Assembly (NCBI RefSeq): GCF_020400585.1
Contig: NZ_JAINVF010000001.1
Location: 496,001 to 560,000 of the forward strand
Source of the DNA: Streptomyces sp. NK08204
Lineage (GTDB): Bacteria; Actinomycetota; Actinomycetes; Streptomycetales; Streptomycetaceae
Direction of reading: 5' to 3'
DNA: 64,000 nt
Shown here: in pieces, positions 26,865-35,852 of the stretch
Position numbering within the stretch: position 1 is the first letter of the stretch
Layout of the letters: the number at the start of each line of letters is the position of its first letter
Notes under the pieces: generated by a model
Told to the model about the DNA's origin: nothing
Seen by the model: the letters and a program-made list of their open reading frames with translations, nothing else
The model's database searches: none
Made by a program: the position numbers and the translations under genes

Positions 26865-27397
26865 GTGACGTCCGCCTCCTCCAGGCGGCCCGCCCAGCCG
26901 GCCACCAGCACCAGTACGCCGTGCCTGCCGCCGAGGCCGAGGCTCACCGGCAGTTTCAGCCGGGTCTGCTGGGCGGGTAGCTCCCCGGCGAGCACATGGG
27001 TGTCCTGGTCGTCGGAGACCAGGGCGACCACCTTGGCGGGCCGGGCCGCCGCGACCTGCACGGTGATGGTGAGCCCGTCCGTCGCCAGCGCGACACCGGC
27101 ACCGCCGGTCCAGGTGGCCAGGCGCACCAGCGTGGGTTTGGGCCTGCCCTCGGGGCTCAGCTCGACTCCGAACGCCAATGGATCGACAAGGGCGGCCGGT
27201 TCGTCGTCCACGGCCGCCACGGCGAGGTCCCCGGCCTTCAGTGGCAGGGTCGCGACGCGGCCCTCGTCGAGGCCGACGCGCATCGGCAGCGCGCGTCCGA
27301 CGAGCGCGGCCACGTCGGCCGGGGCACCGGCACCGGACAGGGCCAGCGCACCCACCACATGGCCGGTGTCGGCCGCGTACACCACGGTGAGAGCCAT
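26861..27397 (-). CDS. eCIS operon protein of unknown function, 178 residues
   Basis: Begins MALTVVYAADTGHVVGALAL and continues with short alternating hydrophobic strands, ending LVAGWAGRLEEADVT. The composition suggests an all-beta fold with about 10 or more strands. No catalytic residues, signal peptide or membrane segment are seen. It lies 2 bp after the third paralogous gene and overlaps the tape-measure start by 4 bp, so it is co-expressed with the particle genes. I do not recognise the family. Confidence 0.75.
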   Translation of the reverse strand: MALTVVYAADTGHVVGALALSGAGAPADVAALVGRALPMRVGLDEGRVATLPLKAGDLAVAAVDDEPAALVDPLAFGVELSPEGRPKPTLVRLATWTGGAGVALATDGLTITVQVAAARPAKVVALVSDDQDTHVLAGELPAQQTRLKLPVSLGLGGRHGVLVLVAGWAGRLEEADVT

Positions 27398-27399
27398 GG

Positions 27400-28539
27400 T
27401 CAGCCACCTCCGTTCGTTGCCGCGACTGTCGCCAGGACGAGGAAGTCGACGGCCCCGGGCCGTTCGACGACCGCGGGTGAGCCGGCCCCGGGGTCGTACA
27501 GACGTGTCCGGCACCTGACCCGGCGGTCGCCGTCCACGGCTGCCTCCACCGTGCTGACCAGCGTGGATGTGGTGGCAGTCGGCGGTACGCGCGGAGTCAA
27601 CTGCACATGGATCACGACCCGGCCGTCGGCGATCTGCTCCGCGGTGATGCCGGGCGGCAGCGGGAGCAGCATGCCGTCGGTGGCCGTCCCGGACACCACC
27701 AGGGTGCTGCCGACCGGCATCCGGCCGCTGAAGCTGCCCTCGATGGTGAGGTTGCCGTTGGCCGCGAGGGTCATCAGCGGGGCGACCGTGCCGCTGCCCT
27801 GGTAGAGCCCGAAGACGAGGCTGGGCTTGTCGCCCCCGGACAGGACGAGCGCGGGCTTGCCCTCCTGGGCTGTCGGTCCGGTGCGCAGGGTCAGGGCGTC
27901 CGAGCGGGCCGAGACGGTGTCCGCCCGGACGCCCGCGAAGCGCACCCCGACCCCGCGGGCCTTGGTCTCCACCCCGCTGAAGTGGCCGTCCGTCCAGCGG
28001 ACGTAGCCGAGCAGGACGAGCCAGCGGGCGGGCGGATCGGCCGGCGGGGCGCCGGTCGCGGGCGGGCGCTGCTCGTCGACCAGCCGCTCGTCGCCGAGGC
28101 GCCCGAAGAGGATCTGGTACGACTCCTCCACGCGCGTCCTGGTCGCGCTGCTGGTGCACGAGACGGGCCCGGGTGCCTGGGCGGGCTCCCGGTCGGCCGC
28201 GGTGAGGAAGACCGGGTAGGGCTCGTCCGTCGGCTGGTCCGCCCCGTTGACCTCCTCGAAGTCGCTCTCGCGCAGCACGGCCGGCTCGGTGAGGACCACC
28301 TCTCGGCCGGTGCCGTCGACAGCGATGCCCGGCGTCACGCTCACCTCGACGTAGCGGGCGTTGGTGAGCGGGTCGGTGCGGCCCCCGGTGACGAGGCCGA
28401 GCCCCTCGGCGATGCCCCAGTCGTGCAGATGACGCGCGTGCCGGTCGGCCATGGCGCGCGCGTACTCCACGGTGGCCGACAGGTCCGCGGCGGCCAGCAC
28501 CTGGCCCTCGTGGAAGGCGGGGCGCAGCGGGCCCGTCAT
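27400..28539 (-). CDS. Third member of an eCIS triple paralog family, 379 residues
   Basis: The N-terminus has AFHEGQVLAAADLSATVEYA, then RHARHLHDWGIAEGLGLV and VSVTPGIAVDGTGREVVL. These match in order the segments of the two preceding gene products (see 28536 and 30530). A further shared stretch is EPYPVFLTAADREPAQ with a Cys and TRVEESYQILF. The C-terminal half is beta-rich with a GNLTIEGSFSGRMPVG segment typical of phage tail fibre or spike-like repeats. It overlaps its upstream neighbour by 4 bp. The role is likely structural, at baseplate or particle surface, but is not known. Confidence 0.8.
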   Translation of the reverse strand: MTGPLRPAFHEGQVLAAADLSATVEYARAMADRHARHLHDWGIAEGLGLVTGGRTDPLTNARYVEVSVTPGIAVDGTGREVVLTEPAVLRESDFEEVNGADQPTDEPYPVFLTAADREPAQAPGPVSCTSSATRTRVEESYQILFGRLGDERLVDEQRPPATGAPPADPPARWLVLLGYVRWTDGHFSGVETKARGVGVRFAGVRADTVSARSDALTLRTGPTAQEGKPALVLSGGDKPSLVFGLYQGSGTVAPLMTLAANGNLTIEGSFSGRMPVGSTLVVSGTATDGMLLPLPPGITAEQIADGRVVIHVQLTPRVPPTATTSTLVSTVEAAVDGDRRVRCRTRLYDPGAGSPAVVERPGAVDFLVLATVAATNGGG

Positions 28540-30527
28540 GGCGTCTCCCCGGGCTTCGGGCTACGGGTGGGGCGAGTGCGCTTGGCCGGCGGTCTGGCGG
28601 GCCCGTCCTGGGTGGGCGGCTCACCGGACGGCTCGCCGGATCCGCCCTCGAGGTGCGCGAGGCGGGACTCGAGGTTTTCCGGAACCTGCCCGCTCAATCG
28701 GCCGACCTGTGTCCGGGCGCTGTCCAGTTGAGTGCGCAGCCCTTCCAAGGCGGCGGTCAGCTCGGCCACTTGGGTGCGCAGGATCGACAGCTCCTGGATG
28801 CTGTCGGTCACTTCACTGGGAGTGGTGTAGACCTGTTCGTGCAGCGCCTTGGGCGGCGTCTCGCCGGGTGCCGGGGTGAGCAGCAGGGACAGCATCTCCT
28901 CCAGGTCCCCGGTGCGCGGCCAGTCGCCGAGCAGGCCTTCCACGTAGGGACGCACGATGTCGCCCTGCGGGGGGAGCGTCGGCCTGTCGAGGCGTGGCAG
29001 GGGCGCGCAGCACACCCGCTCGGCCAGTTCGCGCAGCCGGTAGAGCTTGGGCAGCCATTCACCGTACGCGCCTCCGCCCGGCAGCACCTGCTCGCGGATC
29101 CCGGAGCACACCCGTACGACATCGCAGCCGTCCAGTTCCAGATGGGCGAGGAGCACGTCGGTGTCGGTGGAGTCGCCGCACGGCGGGTTGAGTGTGGCGC
29201 ACGCGGCGTCGGTCAGGAAGCGCCGCAGCGCGAGCGTGAGTGCCGCCGCCGCTTCGGCGATCTGCTGCACCTCGGCGATGCTCGCCTTCTCCACGCTGTC
29301 CGGCGGCGGGGCCGGCAGCAGCGGCGGTACGTCGACGGCGGCGACCTCCGTGCGCAGCCGACAGTCACCGGTCTCGCCGGCCTGGTCCAGGCGGCACAGC
29401 AGCCACTCCCGGATCAGGCCGAGGTCCGCACGGAACTCCACCCGCAGCGCATGGCTCAGCGGTGTCCCCTGGGCCACCATGCGCACTTCCAGCGGCGCGT
29501 CCGCGTCGCCCCGCTCGGGCACCACCCGGGCCGCGGTCTCGGTGACGACCGCGCGGGCGAGGGTGCGGTGCAGCGGGTCGGGCCACGCCGCTTCCATGTC
29601 GGCTGCGCGGAGCCGGTCGCAGGCCGTGGCCAGGACGCCGCGGGCCTCCTGGACGGTGGCGAGGTCCGGGTACGCGCCCTTGAGCCGCTCCTGTCCGGCG
29701 GCGTCGTAGGTGTCGTAGCGGGCTACGCCGCCGGCGAGCGCGCGGACGTGCTCGGTCATCTCGCGGGCCGCCGGTGGTGGCGGCGGCCCCTCGCCGCCCG
29801 TGTTCTGGCGCAGCCAGGCCAGGGAGGCGGCGTACCGCTTGGCGTCGGCGGCGTCGAAGCGGAACGTCCTGCCGGTGCCGGCCGAGGCGGTGGACAGGGC
29901 GTCGAGGTAGTACTCCAGCCGTCGGCCCCGGGTGCGGGCGCCGTCGGCCCGGGCCAGGTCGCCGATGCTCGCCAGCAACCGGGTGCCGGGGTTGTGGCGG
30001 TGGTCCTCGAAGTCGTCGCATCTGACGACGAAGCGGAACCCCTCCTGGATCCGGGAGGGCACACAGCCCGGCGAGGGGCAGGGCTCCTCGGTGGCGTACG
30101 GCGCCACCGGTTCGACGGGCGTCTCCTGGTAGCGCACATAGAGGCCGTAGCGGCGGCCGCCTTCGTCGTCGCAGTTCTCACCACAGTCCACACCGAGGGC
30201 GCTGACCCGCTGTTCCCGCACCAGGGCCCGTACATCGACCTGTTCGGCGCAAGGCACCACGATGTCGTTGCCCGCGCAGTCGAGCGCGTGTCCGGGGTGG
30301 ACCGTCACGGTGCCGTCGCCGCACGGGGCGCAGGTGACGCCGAGGCCGCAGATGACCCCCGGCCCGTACAGCGAGCGGTTGTGCAGCCTGCCCTTCGCGG
30401 TCATGTAGTCGACCAGCAGACCGAGATCGTCCTCGGTCAGCAGCTGGCCCGCGAAGAAGCGCGGGCGTACGAAGGCGGAGGTCCGGGTGGCGTCACCACC
30501 GCAGCCGCATCCGCAGTCTGTTCGCAT
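28536..30527 (-). CDS. Second member of an eCIS triple paralog family, 663 residues, Cys-rich N-terminus
   Basis: Opens MRTDCGCGCGGDATR, then RFFAGQLLTEDDLGLLVDY, LHNRSLYGPGVICGLGV and VTVHPGHALDCAGNDIVV, the same ordered motif set as its two neighbours. YQETPVEPVAPYATEEPC then parallels YAERPVEPTRAV of the 424-residue protein. Numerous Cys pairs in the first 190 residues could bind metal or form disulfides. The C-terminus (about 610-663) is a coiled coil followed by a Pro/Arg/Lys tail. The long middle is helical. No signal peptide. Function unknown; probably a particle component. Confidence 0.82.
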   Translation of the reverse strand: MRTDCGCGCGGDATRTSAFVRPRFFAGQLLTEDDLGLLVDYMTAKGRLHNRSLYGPGVICGLGVTCAPCGDGTVTVHPGHALDCAGNDIVVPCAEQVDVRALVREQRVSALGVDCGENCDDEGGRRYGLYVRYQETPVEPVAPYATEEPCPSPGCVPSRIQEGFRFVVRCDDFEDHRHNPGTRLLASIGDLARADGARTRGRRLEYYLDALSTASAGTGRTFRFDAADAKRYAASLAWLRQNTGGEGPPPPPAAREMTEHVRALAGGVARYDTYDAAGQERLKGAYPDLATVQEARGVLATACDRLRAADMEAAWPDPLHRTLARAVVTETAARVVPERGDADAPLEVRMVAQGTPLSHALRVEFRADLGLIREWLLCRLDQAGETGDCRLRTEVAAVDVPPLLPAPPPDSVEKASIAEVQQIAEAAAALTLALRRFLTDAACATLNPPCGDSTDTDVLLAHLELDGCDVVRVCSGIREQVLPGGGAYGEWLPKLYRLRELAERVCCAPLPRLDRPTLPPQGDIVRPYVEGLLGDWPRTGDLEEMLSLLLTPAPGETPPKALHEQVYTTPSEVTDSIQELSILRTQVAELTAALEGLRTQLDSARTQVGRLSGQVPENLESRLAHLEGGSGEPSGEPPTQDGPARPPAKRTRPTRSPKPGETP

Positions 30528-30529
30528 GA

Positions 30530-31804
30530 TCAGCGCTCCTTAACGAAGAACCAGCTCTCGAAGACGTCCCCGCCCGCCCCGGTTCCGGACGTCCAGGGAC
30601 CGATGCCGGACGGAGGCAGTTCGCAGCCCCCGCGGGCCGCCACCGATACGTCCGTGCCGGCGTCGATGGTCGGTACGCGTCCGCCGACGTGGGTGCCGTC
30701 GACCGGACGGCAGCAGCGGTCGAGGAGGAACGCCGCACGGACGGTGATCAGCACGCGGTCGCCGTCCTGCAGCGTCTCGCGCGTGGTCTGGCGGTAGCGG
30801 AACTCATCGGTGAACTCGCCGCATTCGGCGGCTGGTTCGGTGAAGGTGCCGCCCATGTACCAGGTGGAGGCGTTGCGGCCGCTGCCGCCCTCGATCACCT
30901 GGATCTCCACCACGCCCGGCTGCAGCGAGTCGGTGCGTACACCGGCGGAGAACCGCACCACCAGCCCGCCGCCCTCGTCCTGGGTGCCGAGGAGGGCCTT
31001 GGCCTCGTCGATGGTGTACGTGTGTCCGTGGATCCAGTTGACACCGGTGATGACCGTGGGCAGGTGGCGGCCGAACGGGCGGCGCACGTTCATGTGGATC
31101 CGGTCCCGGCGCACCGGCTGGTGCCGGTCCACGCCGTCGATCCTGGCCAGCCAGAGCGTGGTGTGCGCGCAGCGGGAGCAGCAGGTGTCGCAGCGCTCGT
31201 CCACCGGCGGCTCGCATCCGGTGACGACCACCTTGTGGCACTCCTCCGTCCAGCCGAACTCGCAGTCGGCTGTGTCCGCGCAGGCGTCGTTGTAGACGGC
31301 GCGGGTGGGCTCGACGGGCCGCTCGGCGTAGCGGATGCCGATCCAGACCGTGTCGGTGTCCCGCTCGCCGGGGGGCAGCGCCTGCCACAGGTCGATATCG
31401 CAACCGCCCCGTACGACGACCTCGTTGCCGTCGCAGTCCACGGCGAGGCCGGGGCTGATCCGCACCTTGGCCCTGTACCGGGTGTGCTCCGCCTCGGTGT
31501 GCCCATCGGTGTGTTCATCGGTGTGTTCATCGGTGTGTTCATCGGTCGCGGCCGGCTCGTCGGCCCCCGTGTGCCCGTCGCCGCCGGACGTACAGTCGCC
31601 CTGCCCCGGCACCGGCTCCACGAACAGGCCGCACACCACGCCGTAGCCGAGCAGACAGCGCATGCGCAGCTTCAATCGCTCACGGTAGTAATCCTGTTCA
31701 CGCTGGAAGTCCCTGGCGCCGAGCATCTGGCCGTGGAAGTACCGCAGCCTGCGCAGTGGCGGCGCGTCGAACTCCGCTGTCCCTGGTGTCCCTGTCTCCG
31801 TCAT
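30530..31804 (-). CDS. First member of an eCIS triple paralog family, 424 residues
   Basis: RYFHGQMLGARDFQREQDYY, LLGYGVVCGLFV, VRISPGLAVDCDGNEVVV and YAERPVEPTRAV recur as homologous segments in the next two gene products. A Cys-rich patch (CEPPVDERCDTCCSRC) may bind metal. The insertion at about residues 85-105 is a four-fold DEHT/DGHT repeat encoded by 12-bp tandem copies. ATG 31804 lies 11 bp after the upstream stop. Three adjacent genes of this family in one eCIS operon indicate tandem duplication. The family name is not known to me. Confidence 0.82.
   Translation of the reverse strand: MTETGTPGTAEFDAPPLRRLRYFHGQMLGARDFQREQDYYRERLKLRMRCLLGYGVVCGLFVEPVPGQGDCTSGGDGHTGADEPAATDEHTDEHTDEHTDGHTEAEHTRYRAKVRISPGLAVDCDGNEVVVRGGCDIDLWQALPPGERDTDTVWIGIRYAERPVEPTRAVYNDACADTADCEFGWTEECHKVVVTGCEPPVDERCDTCCSRCAHTTLWLARIDGVDRHQPVRRDRIHMNVRRPFGRHLPTVITGVNWIHGHTYTIDEAKALLGTQDEGGGLVVRFSAGVRTDSLQPGVVEIQVIEGGSGRNASTWYMGGTFTEPAAECGEFTDEFRYRQTTRETLQDGDRVLITVRAAFLLDRCCRPVDGTHVGGRVPTIDAGTDVSVAARGGCELPPSGIGPWTSGTGAGGDVFESWFFVKER
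31494..31541 (+). repeat. Four tandem 12-bp units inside a coding region
   Basis: Unit TCGGTGTGTTCA occurs three times exactly (31506-31541), and once with two changes (31494-31505). Read on the minus strand it encodes DEHT three times and DGHT once. Such a repeat can change copy number by slippage without shifting the frame. Confidence 0.9.
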
Positions 31805-31815
31805 CGCCCGTCCTC

Positions 31816-33807
31816 TCACGACACTTGCGTATGCACACCGACGGCGGAGACGACTCCCACGCCCACCCCTCGGCGCAATCCTCTGGATCCCGGCCTGAGC
31901 ACTCCGTCGCGGTTCAGCCGCAACGGGTCTGCGCCGCCGAGCACGGGCGGCGGCAGCGGGACGAACGCGGTGTCCACGCCGACCGTGGACCGGGAGCCGA
32001 CCACGAAGCCAGCGCCGCCGGTCCGTACCTCCCCCACCGTGTGCGCGGGCGCCTGGCGCTCCACCAGCCGTCGCAGCGCCCGGATGTCCGCCGACCCGGC
32101 GGGCAGCAGCACCCGGAACCGGTGCGCGTGCGCGGACAGCGGATCGCTGTCGGGCGCCCCGAACGCACGCAGTGGCGCCGCGCCCAGCGCCGAGCCGCCG
32201 ACCCGGAAGCGGCTCGCCGAGCGGCCGAACAGTCGTACGGCGCCGAGCCCTTGGCGCGGTCCCGGCGGCGGGACGCGCCCCGGTGGGGCGCACCCGACGG
32301 CTGCGCGCAGCTGTGCCCAGCGGCGGTCCTTGGCCAGCTCGTCGATGACCGGGGTCACCCCGAACACGATGCGCACCGCTTCCCGCAGTGCCCAGGGCGT
32401 GCCCCGGCGCCGGTACAGCTCCGGGGCCGCGGCGAGCAGCGCGCGCCGGGTCCGCGCGTCCCAGCCCGCCTCGAACGACAGGCCGAGCAGTCCGGCGAGC
32501 CACGGCAGCACCCCCTCCGGTACGCCGGCCGGGTCGAGCAGCGCCGGATACCGCTCGATGACCCGGTCGAGGTCGGCGAACGTGGCGTCGAACAGCGACA
32601 GGAAGCGCTCGGTGAAGTCGTCGGCCGCGGGGTCCTGGCGGAAGGCCGGCGGCAGCAGGTCGGCACTGGTGACGCGGGGGAAGTCCAGGCGGATCCGGTG
32701 CACGACCGGAGTCGCGCCGCCGTCACCCGACAGGCGCAGCCGCAGCCGCAGGAAGCGGCCGGGCGGCTGGTCGACGAGGAAGTCCGTGGCCCCCGGGGCC
32801 GATGTCTGCCAGTCGCTCTGCTCGTAGCGGCCGTCCTCGGTCACCACGATCCCGACGGAGACCGAGGTACCCGCGGGCACCTCGGCGTCGACGCGCACCC
32901 GGTGCCAGCGGCAGCGTGATTCACCGCTGTCGATCAGGGTCGTGAGATACGAGCCGCTGGTCAGGTAGGTGTCGGTGCGCGGCGGCAGGGCGTCCCGGGG
33001 CAGGCCCCGCCAGGTGTGGCAGTGGGTCACGGGCCCGTCGGGGCCCTTCTCGTCCAGGCAGAACCCGTTCTCGTCCACGGCGGTGAGCGTGGAAGGCGCC
33101 AGGGCCACGGCGAGTTCGTCCGCGGTGGCGGTGCGGAAGGGCCGGCCGTGCCCGCCGCGGTAGATCCGCAGCCGGGTGCCGTCGTCGGTGAGCAGCCAGA
33201 CGGTCCGCTCGTCCGCGACGCGCAGGCCGATGACCTCGCCCCGCGCCCCGGTGCGCAGCACCCCTCTGCGTCCGCCTGCCGAGTCGAACCGGCGGAGGTC
33301 GGTACTGCCCCGGGTGGCGATCAGTACCTCGTCACCGGGCCCCAGCGCGACCCGTCCTGGCCGCCGTACCCGGATCACCCCGGCGAGCTGGGCGCCCTCG
33401 CGGCGCCACACGAGCACCCGGTCGGACTCCACCACGGCGAGGCGGTGTCCACGCGCGGCGACGGAGACCGGCCGCCGCAGCAGGCCCGGGTCGCACTCGG
33501 GCGGCCGTACGGGGGCGAAGGCGCCGCTGCACACGTCGCGGCGCAGCAGCCGTCGCTCCTCGGGGACCAGCAGATACCAGCCGCACGACCCGCAGGCCGG
33601 CGCCAGACGCGGGTCGGGGAACCATGGCAGGACCTGCTCCCTGGTGGGTCCTTCCGGCGCGCCGCCGGGATGGGCGAGCCGGATGCCGTCCGGCTCGTCG
33701 AACCCGACGATGCCGCCCGTGCCCGGCTCGCTTCCGGCGGGGCTCTGGTCCCAGCCGACGTACCCGTCGAGGAGGCGGAACGTCGCGGGGTGTGGTGTGC
33801 ACGTCAT
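31816..33807 (-). CDS. eCIS baseplate/tail protein I-like, 663 residues
   Basis: The C-terminal third carries the phage tail protein I (P2 gpI-like) pattern: FTERFLSLFDATFADLDRVI, LPWLAGLLGLSFEAGWDART, RRALLAAAPELYRRRGTPWA and LREAVRIVFGV. The first about 330 residues have repeated short beta strands of a propeller-like character (WYLLVPEERRLLRRD, LAVVESDRVLVWRRE). gpI-type proteins join wedge components in contractile baseplates. The ATG overlaps the upstream stop by 4 bp. The next gene starts 11 bp after its end. Confidence 0.85.
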   Translation of the reverse strand: MTCTPHPATFRLLDGYVGWDQSPAGSEPGTGGIVGFDEPDGIRLAHPGGAPEGPTREQVLPWFPDPRLAPACGSCGWYLLVPEERRLLRRDVCSGAFAPVRPPECDPGLLRRPVSVAARGHRLAVVESDRVLVWRREGAQLAGVIRVRRPGRVALGPGDEVLIATRGSTDLRRFDSAGGRRGVLRTGARGEVIGLRVADERTVWLLTDDGTRLRIYRGGHGRPFRTATADELAVALAPSTLTAVDENGFCLDEKGPDGPVTHCHTWRGLPRDALPPRTDTYLTSGSYLTTLIDSGESRCRWHRVRVDAEVPAGTSVSVGIVVTEDGRYEQSDWQTSAPGATDFLVDQPPGRFLRLRLRLSGDGGATPVVHRIRLDFPRVTSADLLPPAFRQDPAADDFTERFLSLFDATFADLDRVIERYPALLDPAGVPEGVLPWLAGLLGLSFEAGWDARTRRALLAAAPELYRRRGTPWALREAVRIVFGVTPVIDELAKDRRWAQLRAAVGCAPPGRVPPPGPRQGLGAVRLFGRSASRFRVGGSALGAAPLRAFGAPDSDPLSAHAHRFRVLLPAGSADIRALRRLVERQAPAHTVGEVRTGGAGFVVGSRSTVGVDTAFVPLPPPVLGGADPLRLNRDGVLRPGSRGLRRGVGVGVVSAVGVHTQVS

Positions 33808-35852
33808 GGCCGGTCTCCTACCGGGATGAGGAGCGGGCGCTCCGGCCAGACCAGGTCGTGGGGCCCGATCGCATGGTCGGTGCAGGGCGGCAGCCGCAGT
33901 CCGTCGACGGTGAGCGAGAGCCGGTCGACGCCCAGCACCCCGTCGACCGCGAGCAGGCGCCGGACCAGTGCGGTGTGCCGCAGCGCGCCGCCGAACGGCC
34001 AGCCCGCGCCGTCCTCCCCGCCGCGCAGCGGGTCCAGATAGCCGCGCACCGCGTCGCCCGCCCTGGTCAGGACTGCGGCGCGGTCGAGGTCCGGGTCGAG
34101 GGCGACCCATGACTCGACGGCGACCCGGCGGTACGGCACGGGGGCGGCGACCACCGTGACCCCGGCGGGGGCGGCCTCGCGGGTGAGGTGGTCGGCGACG
34201 GCCCGCAGTGTCGCGGCGGTGGCAACCGGCGGCTCTCCGCTGTCGTCGCCCGGCGGCACGACGAGGACCCCCACGACGCCGGGGATCGGTACCCCGGCGT
34301 AGTCGGGGTGCAGGCCGGGCACGCCGTGGGCGCGGGCCACCGACGCGCCGGGCGCGCGGGTGGCCAGCAGGCCGTAGTCGGCCGGGGCCACGGCCCGGCC
34401 ACGGGCCCGCAGTTCGCCGACCCCCCGGCGCATCGCGTCGGCGTCGGGCTCGGCATCCGTGCCTCCCGAGGCCGGGAAGGGGTTGTTGACGCCGATGACG
34501 TACGGCAGGGCGGTCACGACGGCGCTGACGGCGCCCGCGCGCACGGCTCCGGCGCTGCCGCCGCCCACGCGATAGCGCACGGCGCGGACGTTGCGGAATC
34601 CGGGCGGTACGGCCGCGCCGTGGACGCCGTCGCCGAAGGTCACCTCGCCGCTCTCGTGGTCGACGGTGAAGACCCGGTCGTCGGCGCCGTATCCGGCCAG
34701 GCTCTCCACCTCCCGCCAGCGGGAGGCGGAGCCGGCCACGGTGCCGAACACATCGCCACCGGGATCGTCGTCGACCTCGATGACCACGGACCCGGTGAGG
34801 ATGGGCAGCTGGCTGAGCCGCATACGGCGCCGTCCGCTCGCCCCGCTGTCCCCGCTGTTCTCGATTGGCTGCAGCGGCTCGTCCCTGATGGTGCGGGCGG
34901 CGGTGGCGGCGACCATGTTCAGCCGCAGCCCTGAGAGCACCGGCGCGGGTCCGGCGAAGGCGCCGTGCGCGATCCGCAGCCGCAGCCAGCGCAACGGGGG
35001 CCTCGGCCGGCTGCCGGGCGGGCTGCCCGGCGCCCATGAGCGCGGCACCCGCAACTCGACGGTCCCGTTCGCCCGGAACCCGGCCGTGGAGTCGCGCACC
35101 AGCTCGGCGGGGACCAGCCGGGTGCCGTCCAGCACGTCCCAGTGCAGCAGCGGCGCGGGGGTCAGCGGCAGGGGCACCAGGCCGCCGGAGTCGGCGGGGG
35201 CGGGCGGGGCGGCGACCACGACGAAGCCCAGCGAGAGCTGCGGGTAGGGGGCGGCCGTCCCGGCGAGCCCGATCCACAGGCCGTTGCCGGGCTCGGGGTC
35301 CTGGCCGAACGGTGCGAACGGACGGCTGGGCCCGGCCGGTCCCAGCGGCAGCGTCTGAAGCGTTCCGCCCTCCTGTACGGCGAGGGCGGCGAGGGCGGCC
35401 GGGGTGGCGTAGAGGTCCTGGTCGGTCTCGTACACCACCTGCCCGGCCGGGCCGGACGCCGCGCTCTGGAATCCGGCGGGCACCAGGACGGAGGTGCCGT
35501 CCGGGGGGTTCACGGTGAACTCCAGGAGGGCGGCCGCCGCCCCGGCCGGACGCCGTCGCACTCCGGCCGTCGCCAGGTGCTCGGCGAGCACCTTCTCCGG
35601 CAGCCGGTTGACGCGCGTGAGTACGGGTTCGGTCTGGGTGCCGAAGAGCCGGACGAGCGCGACGCCTGCGTCCTGGCGGTCGGGATCGGTCCAGTCCGGG
35701 GTGTAGCCCGCGATCCGGCCGCGTACCGCGGCCCGGACCGCCTCTCGGCTCGCGTCGGTCAGCTCGGGCTGGACGCCGGTCGGTCCGGGGCCCGGTACGA
35801 GCCGTCCGTCCTGATCGCGCGCGGCCTTCTCCCACCACACGTCGCCGGTCAT
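33804..35852 (-). CDS. eCIS baseplate assembly protein (J-like), second copy, 682 residues
   Basis: The N-terminus has YTPDWTDPDRQDAGVALVRL and PEKVLAEHLATAGV; the centre has VFTVDHESGEVTFGDGVHG and GGGSAGAVRAGAVSAV; then LLATRAPGASVARAHGVPGL and a C-terminal YLDPLRGGEDGAGWPFGGAL. These are the order and motifs of the gpJ/gp6-type wedge proteins (the GFGDG and DPLxGGxDGxGWPFG motifs). It is a paralog of the adjacent upstream gene. Two wedge proteins of this type correspond to the Afp11/Afp12 pair of other eCIS. Start overlaps the preceding stop by 4 bp. Confidence 0.9.
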   Translation of the reverse strand: MTGDVWWEKAARDQDGRLVPGPGPTGVQPELTDASREAVRAAVRGRIAGYTPDWTDPDRQDAGVALVRLFGTQTEPVLTRVNRLPEKVLAEHLATAGVRRRPAGAAAALLEFTVNPPDGTSVLVPAGFQSAASGPAGQVVYETDQDLYATPAALAALAVQEGGTLQTLPLGPAGPSRPFAPFGQDPEPGNGLWIGLAGTAAPYPQLSLGFVVVAAPPAPADSGGLVPLPLTPAPLLHWDVLDGTRLVPAELVRDSTAGFRANGTVELRVPRSWAPGSPPGSRPRPPLRWLRLRIAHGAFAGPAPVLSGLRLNMVAATAARTIRDEPLQPIENSGDSGASGRRRMRLSQLPILTGSVVIEVDDDPGGDVFGTVAGSASRWREVESLAGYGADDRVFTVDHESGEVTFGDGVHGAAVPPGFRNVRAVRYRVGGGSAGAVRAGAVSAVVTALPYVIGVNNPFPASGGTDAEPDADAMRRGVGELRARGRAVAPADYGLLATRAPGASVARAHGVPGLHPDYAGVPIPGVVGVLVVPPGDDSGEPPVATAATLRAVADHLTREAAPAGVTVVAAPVPYRRVAVESWVALDPDLDRAAVLTRAGDAVRGYLDPLRGGEDGAGWPFGGALRHTALVRRLLAVDGVLGVDRLSLTVDGLRLPPCTDHAIGPHDLVWPERPLLIPVGDRP

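Noticed and set aside
31494..31541. CRISPR array
   Set aside because: Units are 12 bp without spacers and are in frame inside a coding region.
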